Assembly (NCBI RefSeq): GCF_017163755.1
Contig: NZ_JAFIWC010000004.1
Location: 124,001 to 188,000 of the forward strand
DNA length: 64,000 bases
From: Xanthomonas sp.
GTDB lineage: Bacteria; Pseudomonadota; Gammaproteobacteria; Xanthomonadales; Xanthomonadaceae
Direction of reading: 5' to 3'
The notes under the pieces are model-generated. The model was given only the letters and a program-made list of their open reading frames with translations. It was not told the DNA's origin and did no database searches. The position numbers and the translations under genes are program-made. How positions within the stretch are numbered: the first letter of the stretch is position 1; each line of letters starts with the position of its first letter. This document shows positions 1-8,729 of the stretch, in pieces.

Positions 1-1242
1 GCGGCGATGCCGACCGTGGCGCGCGAACTGGACGGGCTGCGGCTGTACGCGCTGGCGTTCGGCGGCACCCTGGCCACCAGCGTGATCGGCATGAGCGTGG
101 CCGGGCGCTGGAGCGACGCGCGCGGCCCGGCCGCGCCGCTGTGGAGCGGGCTGGCGTGCTTCGTCTGCGGCCTGCTGCTGGCCGGCTGGGCCACCCACAT
201 GCCGATGCTGCTGGCCGGCCGCCTGGTGCAGGGGCTGGGTGCCGGCGCGATCTCGGTGGCGCTGTACGTGCTGGTCGCGCGGCTGTATCCGGAGCCGATG
301 CGGCCGCGCATCTTCGCCGCGTTCTCCGCCGGCTGGGTGGTGCCGTCGCTGATCGGGCCGAGCATCAGCGGGCTGATCGTCGAGCACGTGGGCTGGCGCT
401 GGGTGTTCCTGGCGGTGCCGCTGCTGGCGCTACCGGCGGCGCTGCTGCTGCAACCGGCGCTGCGCAGGCTGCCGCCGCGTCCGGCGCCGGGACGCGGCCG
501 GCCGGGGCCGGTCCTGTGGTCGGCCGGCGCCGCGGCCGGCGTGTGCCTGCTGTACCTGGGCGGCCAGCAACGCGGCGCGCTGGCGCTGGCCATGGTAGTG
601 CCCGCGCTGGCGCTGCTGGCGCTGTGCGCGTGGCGGTTGCTGCCGGCCGGCACGCTGCGCGCCGCGCGCGGCCTGCCCAGCGTGATCGCCCTGCGCGGGC
701 TGGCCGGTTCGGCGTTCTTCGGTTGCGAGGCGTTCCTGCCGCTGCTGCTGTCGCGCGAACGCGGGCTGTCGCCGACCTGGGCCGGCGTGGCGCTGAGCAT
801 CGGCGCGCTGGGCTGGTTCGCCGGCTCGTGGTACCAGGGCCACTACGGCCAGCGCGGCTCGCGCCTGCGCCGCCTGCGCATCGGCGGCGCGCTGATGCTG
901 TCGGGCATCGCCGGCACCGCTCTGGCCCTGCATCCGTCGGTGCCGCCGGCGCTGGCGATGCTCGGCTGGACCGCCGCCGGGCTGGGCATGGGCCTGATCT
1001 ACCCCACCTTGTCGGTGCTGACGCTGACCCTGTCGCCGCCGGCGCAGCAGGGCGAGAACAGTTCGGCGCTGCAGCTGAGCGAGGCGATCGCGGTGGCGAC
1101 CACGCTGGCGGTGGGCGGCTCGCTGTTCGCGGCGCTGCTGGCGCGCTCGGCGACGCTGGCCTACCTGTCGACCTTCGCGGTCGCCTCGCTGCTGGCGCTG
1201 CTCGGCCTGGCGATCGCCGGGCGCACGCGTGCGCCGGCGTGA
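1..1242 (+). CDS. MFS transporter, C-terminal part (5' end outside window)
   Basis: Major facilitator superfamily exporter, inner membrane. The frame is open from base 1 and the first visible residues (AAMPTVARELDG) match the segment after the first helix of drug/sugar exporters, so the real start lies upstream of the window. The ATG at 7 is internal. About 413 residues are visible, with alternating hydrophobic helices and a motif-A-like GRWSDARG near residue 35. The stop lies 177 bp from the convergent stop of the ATP-grasp gene. The substrate cannot be told from sequence. The family is secure; the function is not. Confidence 0.85.
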   Translation, partial: AAMPTVARELDGLRLYALAFGGTLATSVIGMSVAGRWSDARGPAAPLWSGLACFVCGLLLAGWATHMPMLLAGRLVQGLGAGAISVALYVLVARLYPEPMRPRIFAAFSAGWVVPSLIGPSISGLIVEHVGWRWVFLAVPLLALPAALLLQPALRRLPPRPAPGRGRPGPVLWSAGAAAGVCLLYLGGQQRGALALAMVVPALALLALCAWRLLPAGTLRAARGLPSVIALRGLAGSAFFGCEAFLPLLLSRERGLSPTWAGVALSIGALGWFAGSWYQGHYGQRGSRLRRLRIGGALMLSGIAGTALALHPSVPPALAMLGWTAAGLGMGLIYPTLSVLTLTLSPPAQQGENSSALQLSEAIAVATTLAVGGSLFAALLARSATLAYLSTFAVASLLALLGLAIAGRTRAPA

Positions 1243-1419
1243 GGCGGCGCGCGGATACGCATGGAGGCGTTCCGGCGAGCGCGCCGGGCCACGGACGTAC
1301 GGGCGCTTCGCAGTCGCACCAGGCCCGTCGGCAACGCCCGTCGCGACCGACGGCCGGCGGCCGCCCGGCGTCGCTCCCGCGCGCGGGCATCCGTTGCCGC
1401 GGGCAGGCGAGAAGCGGCG

Positions 1420-2586
1420 CTAGCCGACGATCGCGTGCGGCACGAAGCGCGAGGTATCGCGGGTGATGACCCCGGCGTCCTCGCGCAGGCCCATGCCGGC
1501 GGCCTGGTCGGCGACCACCCAGCTGCCGACCAGCGGATAATTGCCCTCGAACCGCGGCAGCGGATGGTAGGCCTGGACGATCGCCGGGCCGTCGCCGTAG
1601 GGACCGGGCGACTGGATCAGCTCGCCCTGCGCGGTCAGCACGTCGATGTTCGCGCCCTCGCGCGAGAACAGCGGCTTGCGCACCCAGCCGGGCGCCAGCG
1701 CCTGCCCCGGCGCCTGGAAATGCGCTTCCAGCAGGTTCGGATGGCCGCGGTGGCGCTCCCACAGCAGCGGCAGGATGCCCTTGTTGCTGAGCACCGACTT
1801 CCACGCCGGCTCCAGCAGCTGCATCTTGTTCGACACCAGGTGCGGGCCGAACTCCTCCTGCATCATGAATTCGAGCGGATACAGCTTGAAGATGCTGCGG
1901 ATCACCCGGTCCTGCGCATCGGTGAACCAGCCCTCGGCGCTGATGCCGATGTCCTCGATCGCCACCTCCTCGGTGGCGATGCCCACCTGGTGCGCGCAGT
2001 CGCGCAGGTACTGCACGGTGGCGCGGTCCTCCACCGATTCGCGCACCGCCGAGAAATGCATCGGCGTGACCAGGCGTCCGGCCTGCACCAGCGACGCCAG
2101 CGCTTCGCACAGCAGTTCCTGGATGCGGTTGTACTGGTCCGCGCCCGCGGGCAGGCGGCCGGCGGCGAGCTGCTGCTCCAGCCACAGCCACTGGAAGTAC
2201 GCCGATTCGTACAGCGAGGTGGGGGTGTCGTAGTTCAGCTCGTAGAGCTTGGCCGGGCCGTCGCCGGCGTAGGCCAGGTCCATGCGCCCGTACAGATGCG
2301 CGTCGCGGTTGCGCCACGATTCGCGCACCCAGTCCCAGTAATGCGCGGGAATGCCCAGCCGCGAAAGCAATTCCTCCGACTCGACCACCTCGCCGGCCAG
2401 CTGCATCGCCATGTCGTGCAGGTCCTGCGTCGGCGCCTCGATATCGTCCTCGACCTGGCGCAGGTCGAAGGCGTAGTACGCGGTCTCGTCCCAGTAGGGC
2501 TCGCCGTCGATGGTGTGGAAGTGGAAACCGAGCTGCTCGGCCTGCGCGCGCCAGTCCGGGCGCTCGTCGATGCGGATGCGGCGCAC
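1420..2586 (-). CDS. yjfC: YjfC/YgiC-type ATP-grasp ligase (glutathionylspermidine synthase family)
   Basis: 388-residue stand-alone ATP-grasp protein of the glutathionylspermidine-synthase C-terminal family. Known family members join an amine to a glutathione-like carboxylate using ATP; stand-alone YgiC/YjfC proteins have no proven substrate. Seen here: R101 and D103, the conserved YELNYDTPT at 115-123, and a KPLFSREGANI loop near 318. The amidase domain of bifunctional E. coli Gsp is absent. The start is GTG at 2586, one base after the TGA of the DUF1190 gene (TGACGTG), so translation is probably coupled. It is the last gene of the six-gene operon. Family certain; true synthesis of glutathionylspermidine is doubtful. 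Confidence 0.9.
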   Translation of the reverse strand: MRRIRIDERPDWRAQAEQLGFHFHTIDGEPYWDETAYYAFDLRQVEDDIEAPTQDLHDMAMQLAGEVVESEELLSRLGIPAHYWDWVRESWRNRDAHLYGRMDLAYAGDGPAKLYELNYDTPTSLYESAYFQWLWLEQQLAAGRLPAGADQYNRIQELLCEALASLVQAGRLVTPMHFSAVRESVEDRATVQYLRDCAHQVGIATEEVAIEDIGISAEGWFTDAQDRVIRSIFKLYPLEFMMQEEFGPHLVSNKMQLLEPAWKSVLSNKGILPLLWERHRGHPNLLEAHFQAPGQALAPGWVRKPLFSREGANIDVLTAQGELIQSPGPYGDGPAIVQAYHPLPRFEGNYPLVGSWVVADQAAGMGLREDAGVITRDTSRFVPHAIVG

Positions 2587-2587
2587 G

Positions 2588-3145
2588 TCAGCCGCCGAAG
2601 CCGCTGCTGCGGCCGCCGCCGAACGAACTGCGCGCCGCGGCGCTGGAGCCGAAGCCCGAGCGCGAGACGGTGATCGCGCGGCTCGGCGGCGGCGGCAGGC
2701 CGGCCTTGCCGGTCACCGTGCCGGGGTTGCGCCCGGCCAGGTCGCCGTTGGGCTTGTAGTAGCCGCCGTCGCGGTAGTCGCGGTACAGCGGCGAGGCGCC
2801 CATCACCGAGCGCCCGCCGGCGTTGCCCAGCGCGTAGCCGATCAGGAACCCGGCCATCGGCGGGATCCAGCTGACCTGGCCGCGCTCGTCGTGCGCCTGC
2901 GTGCAGCTGCCGAACTGCTCGTTGCACTGCGCCTGGTCCTGGAACCGCGGCGCCACCTTCTGGTGGTCCAGCTGCGCCTTCTGGTAGGCCGCGTTGCATT
3001 CCTCGACGCTGACTTCCTTCTGCGCCGCGCACTGGTCGGGCGAAGCAAGCACCTGCCCAGTCGGTTCTCCTGAATCGCAGGCCAGCAGCGGCACCGACAG
3101 CGTCGCCGCCATCAGGCTCAGCTTGAGATTGGTCGATCGCTTCAT
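2588..3145 (-). CDS. yjfM: DUF1190 (YgiB/YjfM) lipoprotein
   Basis: 185-residue DUF1190 protein, predicted lipoprotein: basic start, hydrophobic stretch and lipobox LLAC with Cys23. Two further Cys-containing segments follow (around residues 33-75), then a glycine-rich hydrophobic patch near 95-115. The C-terminus is a flexible Ser/Gly-rich tail ending in FGG. The ATG at 3145 has a good ribosome site (AAGGGGAGG) and fits the signal sequence; the frame stays open further upstream but that part overlaps the DUF350 gene and looks non-coding. Function is unknown in the family. It always sits next to the ATP-grasp gene, which suggests it may be the ligase's partner or target (inference). Confidence 0.88.
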   Translation of the reverse strand: MKRSTNLKLSLMAATLSVPLLACDSGEPTGQVLASPDQCAAQKEVSVEECNAAYQKAQLDHQKVAPRFQDQAQCNEQFGSCTQAHDERGQVSWIPPMAGFLIGYALGNAGGRSVMGASPLYRDYRDGGYYKPNGDLAGRNPGTVTGKAGLPPPPSRAITVSRSGFGSSAAARSSFGGGRSSGFGG

Positions 3146-3156
3146 CTGCCCTCCCC

Positions 3157-3561
3157 TTACGGCGTGATCGCCGCGGCGTTGATCAGGCCCACCGCGATCG
3201 ATACGCCCGCGGAGAAGATGCCGGCCGCGGCCACGTTGTCGGTGATCTGGTGCGAGATGCGGCCGGTGACCAGGCGCGCCAGCAGGTAGGCGACCACCTG
3301 GATCGCGGCCGCCACCGCGCCCCAGATCAGCGCGTCCAGCAGGCTCACCGAGTAGCTGATCGCCGCGTGCAGCGGCAGCGCGATGCCGATCAGGGTGCCG
3401 CTCATCGCGGTCGCCGCGGCGGCGTTGCCGTTGCGGATCAGGGTGAAGTCGCGGTGCGGGGTGATCAGCGCCACCACCACCACCGCGGCGATCAGCACGC
3501 CCAGGCCGACGCCGACGTAGGACAGGAACGCGATGAAACTCTGGAGCGTGATGGCATGCAT
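3157..3561 (-). CDS. yjfL: DUF350 inner-membrane protein (YjfL-like)
   Basis: 134-residue, very hydrophobic protein with about four membrane helices (near 10-35, 50-75, 78-98 and 108-132) typical of DUF350. The family has no established function; it occurs with PspA-like and ATP-grasp genes. It lies 11 bp before the DUF1190 gene and 64 bp after the DUF2491 gene in the same operon. The ATG at 3561 is the only reasonable start. Confidence 0.88.
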   Translation of the reverse strand: MHAITLQSFIAFLSYVGVGLGVLIAAVVVVALITPHRDFTLIRNGNAAAATAMSGTLIGIALPLHAAISYSVSLLDALIWGAVAAAIQVVAYLLARLVTGRISHQITDNVAAAGIFSAGVSIAVGLINAAAITP

Positions 3562-3625
3562 GCGAAAGCCTCGGCAATGGCGAAGGGAGCGAACCGTGCC
3601 GCGCCGTCCGGCGCAGCGCCGGCGG

Positions 3626-4294
3626 TCAGGTGATGTCCAGATCGGCGATGCTCAGGTCCACGCCGATCGCGTAGGTGATGCAGAATTCGTTCGGGCCGGA
3701 GTCCTCGCCGGTGACCAGCAGGAACTCGTCCCGGTCCAGTTCCGGCACGTGGCGGCTGTACAGCATCGCGTAGTGGGTCAGGTCGCCGTCGCGGCGCGGC
3801 GGCATGTGCCGGTACAGCACCTCGTCGTAGGCGATGGCGGGAATGCGCCCGCCCTGCTCGGTGGACTGGGTGCTGCGCGACCAGCGCCGGCCGGCGTAGT
3901 CGATGCTCGGCGCGCCGAGGTGGTCGTTGTGCAGGACGAACTGCTGGAACGCGTCCTTGGTCGGCGGATTGACCGTCTCCACGAACACGAAGCCCTTCAT
4001 CGCCTCCACGTCGCCGGCGCAGGTGCTGACCTGGATGTAGGCGTCGTCGTCGACGTAGAAGCGGTGCAGCGCGTAGCCGTCGCCCAGGTCGATATGGCCG
4101 TAGCAGGGAATGCCCTGGTAGCCGCCGGGCAGTTCGGCGGTCATCGCGCCCGGCGCGACGCGGAACATCGTGGTGTCGAACTGCACCTGGCCGCCGATGC
4201 GCAGCCCCAGCGGCAGCGCATGCGGGATCTGGCCGCCGGCCGAGGGCGCCGGCGCGGCGGGCTTGCTACCGAACAGCTTTCCCAACAGGCTCAT
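3626..4294 (-). CDS. yjfK: DUF2491 family protein (YjfK-like)
   Basis: 222-residue soluble protein matching the DUF2491 family of E. coli YjfK. The N-terminus (MSLLGKLFGSKPA) is a short amphipathic stretch and the rest is a mixed alpha/beta acidic domain with no recognisable catalytic motif. An in-frame GTG at 4300 exists, but the ATG at 4294 has GGAG eight bases upstream and is preferred. Function unknown. Position between the PspA-like and DUF350 genes copies the E. coli operon order. A 129-bp gap separates it from the PspA-like gene. Confidence 0.85.
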   Translation of the reverse strand: MSLLGKLFGSKPAAPAPSAGGQIPHALPLGLRIGGQVQFDTTMFRVAPGAMTAELPGGYQGIPCYGHIDLGDGYALHRFYVDDDAYIQVSTCAGDVEAMKGFVFVETVNPPTKDAFQQFVLHNDHLGAPSIDYAGRRWSRSTQSTEQGGRIPAIAYDEVLYRHMPPRRDGDLTHYAMLYSRHVPELDRDEFLLVTGEDSGPNEFCITYAIGVDLSIADLDIT

Positions 4295-4423
4295 CCGCAC
4301 AGCTCCACGCAGGCATTGGAAGGGAACGCGTCGGCCGGCGCCACGTCAGCGCGGGCGATCGCGGCGCGGCCCACGCGCCGGAACACAGCGGCGAACGGCA
4401 TGGGCATCGTGTGCCGTGCGCGC

Positions 4424-5215
4424 CTAGCTGTTGGAGTCGCGCCGCACACCGACTTCGTGCACATCGCTCAGGGTGGCGGTGGGCGGGGTCGGCGGCGCCA
4501 GCGCGGGCGGCGCGCTGTCCGCGCTCAGCTGCAGCGGCTTCTTGAACCGCGCCAGCACCGAGGCCGCGTCCGCATCGCCGGCCAGCAGGCCGGCGGCGGC
4601 CAGACGCTTGTTCAGGTCGCCGTCGCCGCTGCTGCTTTCCAGTTCCTCGGCCGATTCGATCCGTGCCGAGGTTTCAGCCTGGCGCGCCTTGATCCGGTCC
4701 AGCGACTCCAGCGCCGAGCCCATGCGGCTGTTGGCGCCGGCGTGGCGCGCGGCGATGGTGGCCTGCGCGCGCTGCACCGCATCGGTGGCCTTGACCGTGT
4801 CGATCTGCTGGCGCATGCCGCGCAGCTGGCCTTCGGCCTTGTGGATCGCCGCCTTCAGCGACACGATCGACTGGTCCAGTTGCACCTTGGTGGCCTGGTC
4901 GGCCTTGTCCTCGGTCTCCAGCGCGGCCAGCTTGGCCGCCACGTCGTGCGCCAGCGCCTCGTCGCCCTTGGCCAGCGCGCCTTCGATGTAACGCACGTAC
5001 TCGGCCATCTTGCCGCTGCGCGCGTCGATCTTCTGCTGCGCCAGCTTGCTCTGCGCCATCAGCTTGGTCAGCTCCTCGCGCGAGCGGGTCAGCTCGGCGC
5101 CGGCGTCGCGCACTTCCTGGTCGAGGATGCGCAGCGCGTTGGCGTCCACGGCCTTCTGCCCCACTTCGTGGGCGGTGCCGCGGAACAGGGTCAGCAGTTT
5201 GGAGAATATGCTCAC
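4424..5215 (-). CDS. yjfJ: PspA/IM30 family protein (YjfJ-like)
   Basis: 263-residue PspA/IM30 homologue, expected to form long helical rods on the inner face of the membrane under envelope stress. It begins with an amphipathic helix (SIFSKLLTLFRGTAHE), followed by a heptad-rich helical domain to about residue 210 and a disordered Pro/Ala tail. The start is taken as GTG at 5215, which gives the usual PspA N-terminus and has TGAGG eight bases upstream; an in-frame TTG at 5233 would overlap the preceding gene. No pspBC or pspF is nearby, so control differs from the classical Psp system. Confidence 0.88.
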   Translation of the reverse strand: MSIFSKLLTLFRGTAHEVGQKAVDANALRILDQEVRDAGAELTRSREELTKLMAQSKLAQQKIDARSGKMAEYVRYIEGALAKGDEALAHDVAAKLAALETEDKADQATKVQLDQSIVSLKAAIHKAEGQLRGMRQQIDTVKATDAVQRAQATIAARHAGANSRMGSALESLDRIKARQAETSARIESAEELESSSGDGDLNKRLAAAGLLAGDADAASVLARFKKPLQLSADSAPPALAPPTPPTATLSDVHEVGVRRDSNS

Positions 5216-5225
5216 AGGAAACGCC

Positions 5226-5642
5226 TCAGGCAAAGAACGGCTTCAGGGATTCGGCGGCGTCCAGGGTATTGGCCGCCAGCACTTGGATTTCCTCGTCGAC
5301 CTCGTCGATCGACGAGGACGCCGACAGTTCGCCGAAGATGATGTAGGTGTCCTTGCCCTCGTGCTGGATCAGCCCGAGGTTGGACAGGGGGTTGAGCGGG
5401 TTCAGGCGCATGCATGCGTCGTTGAGGCCGTGGCGGTCGGCGACCTGGTCGGCCGGCGCCAGCACCGTGGACACGAAGATCTGCGAACCGGACGCGGCCA
5501 CCTGGATCTCCATGTCGCCATAGTCGTGCAGGGTCAGGTTGATCGCCGGCTCGACGCCCTCGAACAGCTCGATATCGATCGGCGCATCGCGGTAGCGTTC
5601 GGCCAGCAGGGCGTACAGTGCGGTGGTGGTCAACGGGGACAT
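5226..5642 (-). CDS. yjfI: DUF2170 family protein (YjfI-like)
   Basis: 138-residue acidic protein of the DUF2170 family (E. coli YjfI), first gene of the operon. No membrane segment or catalytic motif is seen. The start ATG at 5642 has AGGAG six bases upstream. A TACTAT -10-like box lies at 5697-5702 on the minus strand, with a poor -35, so the operon promoter is probably there. The stop is 11 bp from the PspA-like GTG start. Function unknown; strictly linked to PspA-like genes in known genomes. Confidence 0.86.
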   Translation of the reverse strand: MSPLTTTALYALLAERYRDAPIDIELFEGVEPAINLTLHDYGDMEIQVAASGSQIFVSTVLAPADQVADRHGLNDACMRLNPLNPLSNLGLIQHEGKDTYIIFGELSASSSIDEVDEEIQVLAANTLDAAESLKPFFA

Positions 5643-5937
5643 GCAGACTCCTGGTCCTTAGAACTCGGCAGAGGGCGGCGCGAACCGCGAGGCGCCATAG
5701 TACAGACTGCGCGTTACGCTCGTCAGCGGCGGGACGCCTGGATTGGACGGTGGGGATGGGGATTGGTTAAAGCAAGGCGCTGTGCCGGCAGCGGCGGATG
5801 CAGGGGACTCGTGCATCGACCGTCGGGCACGCGCTTTACGGCCCATTGCCGCTGCAGGTTGCGGCGGAGGGCGCGATTACCCACCGTTCATGCAGGCGGC
5901 ACGTCTGCGCTGCCGGATGCGGGCTGCGGCCAACCGC
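5643..5937. other. Intergenic region, yjf operon promoter side
   Basis: About 295 bp between the start of the DUF2170 gene and the stop of the BtuF-like gene. Apart from the weak TACTAT box (5697-5702, minus strand), no gene, RNA, repeat or strong terminator is apparent. A 62-codon open frame on the minus strand has no family resemblance. Confidence 0.6.
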
Positions 5938-6726
5938 TCAGCGCCGCGCCCAGGCCTGCACGATGTCGGCGATCGCGCGCACGCCGTCGCTCAGCGCGGC
6001 CGGGCCCGGCTGCAGGATCAGCGGCGACTTGATCTCGAACAGCTGGCCGTCGCGCACCGCCGGGATCGCCGCCCAGCCGGGCCGCGCGGCCACGCGCTCG
6101 GGACGGAAGCGCTTGCCGCACCACGAGCCCAGGATGATGTCCGGCGCGCGCCGCACCACTTCGTCGCCATCGGCCAGGATCCGCGCCCTGGCCAGCGGTT
6201 CGGCCGACAGCTCGGGAAACACGTCGTCGCCGCCGGCGATGCGCACCAGTTCGGCGACCCAGCGGATGCCGGTGATGATCGGCTCGTCCCACTCCTCGAA
6301 ATACACCCGCGGCCGCTGCGGCAACGCCGCCGCCTGCGCCGCGACCGCGTCCAGCCCGCGCTGCAGCGCATCGGCGTAGGCGTCGGCGCGCGCGGCCGCG
6401 CCGACCAGCGCGCCGAGCCGGCGGATGTAGTCGACGATGCCTTCGACGCTGCGGTGGTTGGCGATCCACACCTCCACCCCGTTGCGCACCAGCTCGGCGG
6501 CGATGTCGGCCTGGATGTCGGAAAAGCCGATCGCCAGGTCCGGCTGCAGCTTGAGGATCTCGCCGATCTTGGCGCTGGTGAAGGCGCTGACCTTGGGCTT
6601 GTCGCGGCGCGCCTGCGGCGGGCGCACGGTGAAGCCGCTGATGCCGACGATGCGGTCCTGCTCGCCGAGCGCGTACAGCGTCTCGGTCGGCTCCTCGGTC
6701 AGGCAGACGATGCGCCGTGGGCCCAC
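5938..6726 (-). CDS. BtuF-like helical-backbone metal/cobalamin-binding protein, no signal peptide
   Basis: 262-residue substrate-binding-protein fold of the BtuF/FecB class: N-terminal RIVCLTEEPTETLYALGE, the middle VWIANHRSVEGI helix region, and the EEWDEPIITG and LGSWCGKRF segments typical of cobalamin-binding members. The only good start is GTG at 6726, one base after the stop of the acetyltransferase gene (TGACGTG). This leaves no signal peptide, so a cytoplasmic location is predicted. No permease or ATPase gene is adjacent. Such orphan proteins are common in proteobacteria; the ligand is unproven. Confidence 0.82.
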   Translation of the reverse strand: MGPRRIVCLTEEPTETLYALGEQDRIVGISGFTVRPPQARRDKPKVSAFTSAKIGEILKLQPDLAIGFSDIQADIAAELVRNGVEVWIANHRSVEGIVDYIRRLGALVGAAARADAYADALQRGLDAVAAQAAALPQRPRVYFEEWDEPIITGIRWVAELVRIAGGDDVFPELSAEPLARARILADGDEVVRRAPDIILGSWCGKRFRPERVAARPGWAAIPAVRDGQLFEIKSPLILQPGPAALSDGVRAIADIVQAWARR

Positions 6727-6727
6727 G

Positions 6728-7174
6728 TCAGCCACGCACCGGCATGCGGAAATACACCACGCGCTCGGTCTCCTCGAAGCCGCAGGCGCGGTGCGCGGCC
6801 TGCGCCGGCAAATCGTCGAGCAGCGCGTCGGAGGCCAACTCGCTGCATCCCCGCGCGCCGGTCCAGTCCAGCACCTGGCGCAGCAGCGCGCGGCCGACGC
6901 CGCGACCGCGCCATGCCGGCCGCACGTACCAGCCCTCGAGGAAGCCGACCGGCGAACTGTCAGTGCCGTTGACGTAGTCGCGGCGCAGCGCCGCATCGGC
7001 GAAACCGACCGCGACGCCGTCGGCGAAGGCGAGGAAGCTGGCCGCGTCGTCGCGCTGCAGCTCGGCGGCGAGGTCCTCGTCCTCGTCCTGGTCCGGCCAC
7101 AACGCCGCGCGCAGCGCGCTCCATGCGTCCAGGTCGGCGGCCGCGGCGGCGCGCACCGAAAACGCCTCGCTCAC
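6728..7174 (-). CDS. GNAT acetyltransferase, AAC(6')-I-like
   Basis: 148-residue GNAT protein that acetylates an amine with acetyl-CoA. It carries the signature of chromosomal aminoglycoside 6'-N-acetyltransferases: [10 protein letters not shown] near 20, [18 protein letters not shown] near 65-82, the acetyl-CoA loop RGRGVGRAL near 90, and [12 protein letters not shown] at the end. Other family members confer resistance to amikacin/tobramycin; whether this one does is not visible. The GTG start at 7174 overlaps the pdxH stop (GTGA), so the two are coupled. A resistance role is inference from similarity. Confidence 0.85.
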   Translation of the reverse strand: MSEAFSVRAAAAADLDAWSALRAALWPDQDEDEDLAAELQRDDAASFLAFADGVAVGFADAALRRDYVNGTDSSPVGFLEGWYVRPAWRGRGVGRALLRQVLDWTGARGCSELASDALLDDLPAQAAHRACGFEETERVVYFRMPVRG

Positions 7175-7770
7175 GGGAACAGCATCCGCTTGGACCAGTG
7201 ACCGGCGGCATCGGCGTCGTAGCGCCAGCGCTCGTGCAGGCGGTACTGCGCGCCGTACCAGAACTCGAACGTGCGCGGCACCACGCGGAAGCCGCCCCAA
7301 CCTTCCGGCCGCGGCACCTCGCGGCCTTCGAAGCTGGCTTCTACCTTGGCCACGCGCTCGGCAAATTCCTCGCGCGAGGCCAGGGTCTGCGACTGCGCCG
7401 AGGCCCACGCGCCGATCTGGCTCATGCGCGGGCGCGAAGCGAAATAGGCGTCGGCCTCGGCCGCGGCGACCAGCTGCACGTCGCCGTCGATGCGCACCTG
7501 CACCCCGTCCTGGCGCATTCGCCGCCACAGGAACAGCAGCGCCGCCTGCGGATTGGCCTGCAGTTCGCGGCCCTTCTGGCTGTCCAGGTGGGTGTAGAAC
7601 ACGAAGCCGCGCTCGTCGAAGTCCTTCAGCAGCACCACCCGCGACGACGGCCGCGCGTCGAGCCCGGCGGTGGAGACCACCATCGCGTTGTACTCGGCCT
7701 CGTCGCTGGTCCTGGCCTCGGCGAACAACGCGGCGAACGTGGACAGGGCTTCGGCGTGGAGATCGGGCAT
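7171..7770 (-). CDS. pdxH: Pyridoxamine/pyridoxine 5'-phosphate oxidase
   Basis: 199-residue FMN enzyme that oxidises pyridoxamine or pyridoxine 5'-phosphate to pyridoxal 5'-phosphate in vitamin B6 synthesis and salvage, cytoplasmic. Seen: [18 protein letters not shown] near 45-62, the [10 protein letters not shown] segment, and the conserved C-terminal [17 protein letters not shown]. The length is normal for the family. It heads a minus-strand unit with the acetyltransferase and the BtuF-like gene and lies 41 bp from the divergent kinase start. Confidence 0.95.
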   Translation of the reverse strand: MPDLHAEALSTFAALFAEARTSDEAEYNAMVVSTAGLDARPSSRVVLLKDFDERGFVFYTHLDSQKGRELQANPQAALLFLWRRMRQDGVQVRIDGDVQLVAAAEADAYFASRPRMSQIGAWASAQSQTLASREEFAERVAKVEASFEGREVPRPEGWGGFRVVPRTFEFWYGAQYRLHERWRYDADAAGHWSKRMLFP

Positions 7771-7811
7771 GGCGGCAAGGCACTCGGCGGACGATGCGCT
7801 ATTGTCGCGCC

Positions 7812-8636
7812 ATGAACGACGCGACGCACGCGCCGCCGCACGGCTTCCCCGCCGCCTGGGTCGATGCCGCGCTGGAACAGGCCCTGGCGCTGCCGCAGGC
7901 CACGCCGGTGCTCGGCATCAGCGGCGTGCAGGGCAGCGGCAAATCGACCCTGGCCGCGCAACTGGTGGCCGCGGCGCAGGCGCGCGGACTGAACGCGGCG
8001 CTGCTGTCGCTGGACGATGTCTACCTCACCCGCGGCCAGCGCCAGGCGCTGGCGCAGCAGGTGCATCCGCTGCTGGCCACGCGCGGCCCGCCCGGCACCC
8101 ACGACCTGGCGCTGGCGCTGCAGACCCTCGATGCGCTGCGCGCCGGCCGCCGCGCCGCGCTGCCGCGCTTCGACAAGCTCGGCGACGACCGCCGGCCGGT
8201 GCGCGACTGGCCGACGGTGGCCGCGCGCCTGGACCTGCTGGTGTTCGAAGGCTGGTGCCTGGGCACGCCGGCCGAAGCGGACGCGGCGCTGGCCGCGCCG
8301 CTGAACGCGCTGGAGCGCGACGAGGACGCCGACGGCCGCTGGCGCCGCTGGTGCAATGCCGCGCTGCGCCGCGACTATCCGCCGCTGTGGCAGCGCATCG
8401 ACCAGCTGTGGCTGTTGCAGCCGCCCGGCTTCGACATCGTGCCGCAGTGGCGCTGGCAGCAGGAACAGGCGCTGCAGGCCGACGATCCGCAGCGCCCGGG
8501 CATGGACCGGGCCCGGCTCGAGCGCTTCGTGCAGCACTTCGAGCGGGTCAGCCGCCAGGCGCTGCGCACCCTGCCGGCGATCGCCGACCGGGTCGTCGCG
8601 CTGGACGCGCAGCGGCGCCTGCTGCCGCCGCAGTAG
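7812..8636 (+). CDS. P-loop kinase of the D-glycerate 3-kinase (GLYK/YggC) family
   Basis: 274-residue P-loop kinase. The Walker A loop GVQGSGKST spans residues 38-46, followed by [14 protein letters not shown] (substrate lid region) and [10 protein letters not shown] (Walker-B-like strand). It resembles plant glycerate 3-kinase and its bacterial relatives, which phosphorylate D-glycerate; other small acids are possible. The ATG at 7812 is preceded six bases earlier by TATTGT (7800-7805), so the message may be leaderless; no ribosome site is seen. Divergent from pdxH. Confidence 0.78.
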   Translation: MNDATHAPPHGFPAAWVDAALEQALALPQATPVLGISGVQGSGKSTLAAQLVAAAQARGLNAALLSLDDVYLTRGQRQALAQQVHPLLATRGPPGTHDLALALQTLDALRAGRRAALPRFDKLGDDRRPVRDWPTVAARLDLLVFEGWCLGTPAEADAALAAPLNALERDEDADGRWRRWCNAALRRDYPPLWQRIDQLWLLQPPGFDIVPQWRWQQEQALQADDPQRPGMDRARLERFVQHFERVSRQALRTLPAIADRVVALDAQRRLLPPQ

Positions 8637-8729
8637 CGCGCGCGTCCAACCCGGCTGCCGGCGCACGCATGTGCGCGGCCGCTATCGGCCGCCGGCGTTC
8701 GTCCGGTACCCGTCTGCTAGCATCGGCGG

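Noticed and set aside
1261-2673. Very long open frames overlapping the ATP-grasp gene and many other genes
   Set aside because: High GC removes stop codons in other frames; these frames have Arg/Ala/Gly-rich composition and no family similarity.
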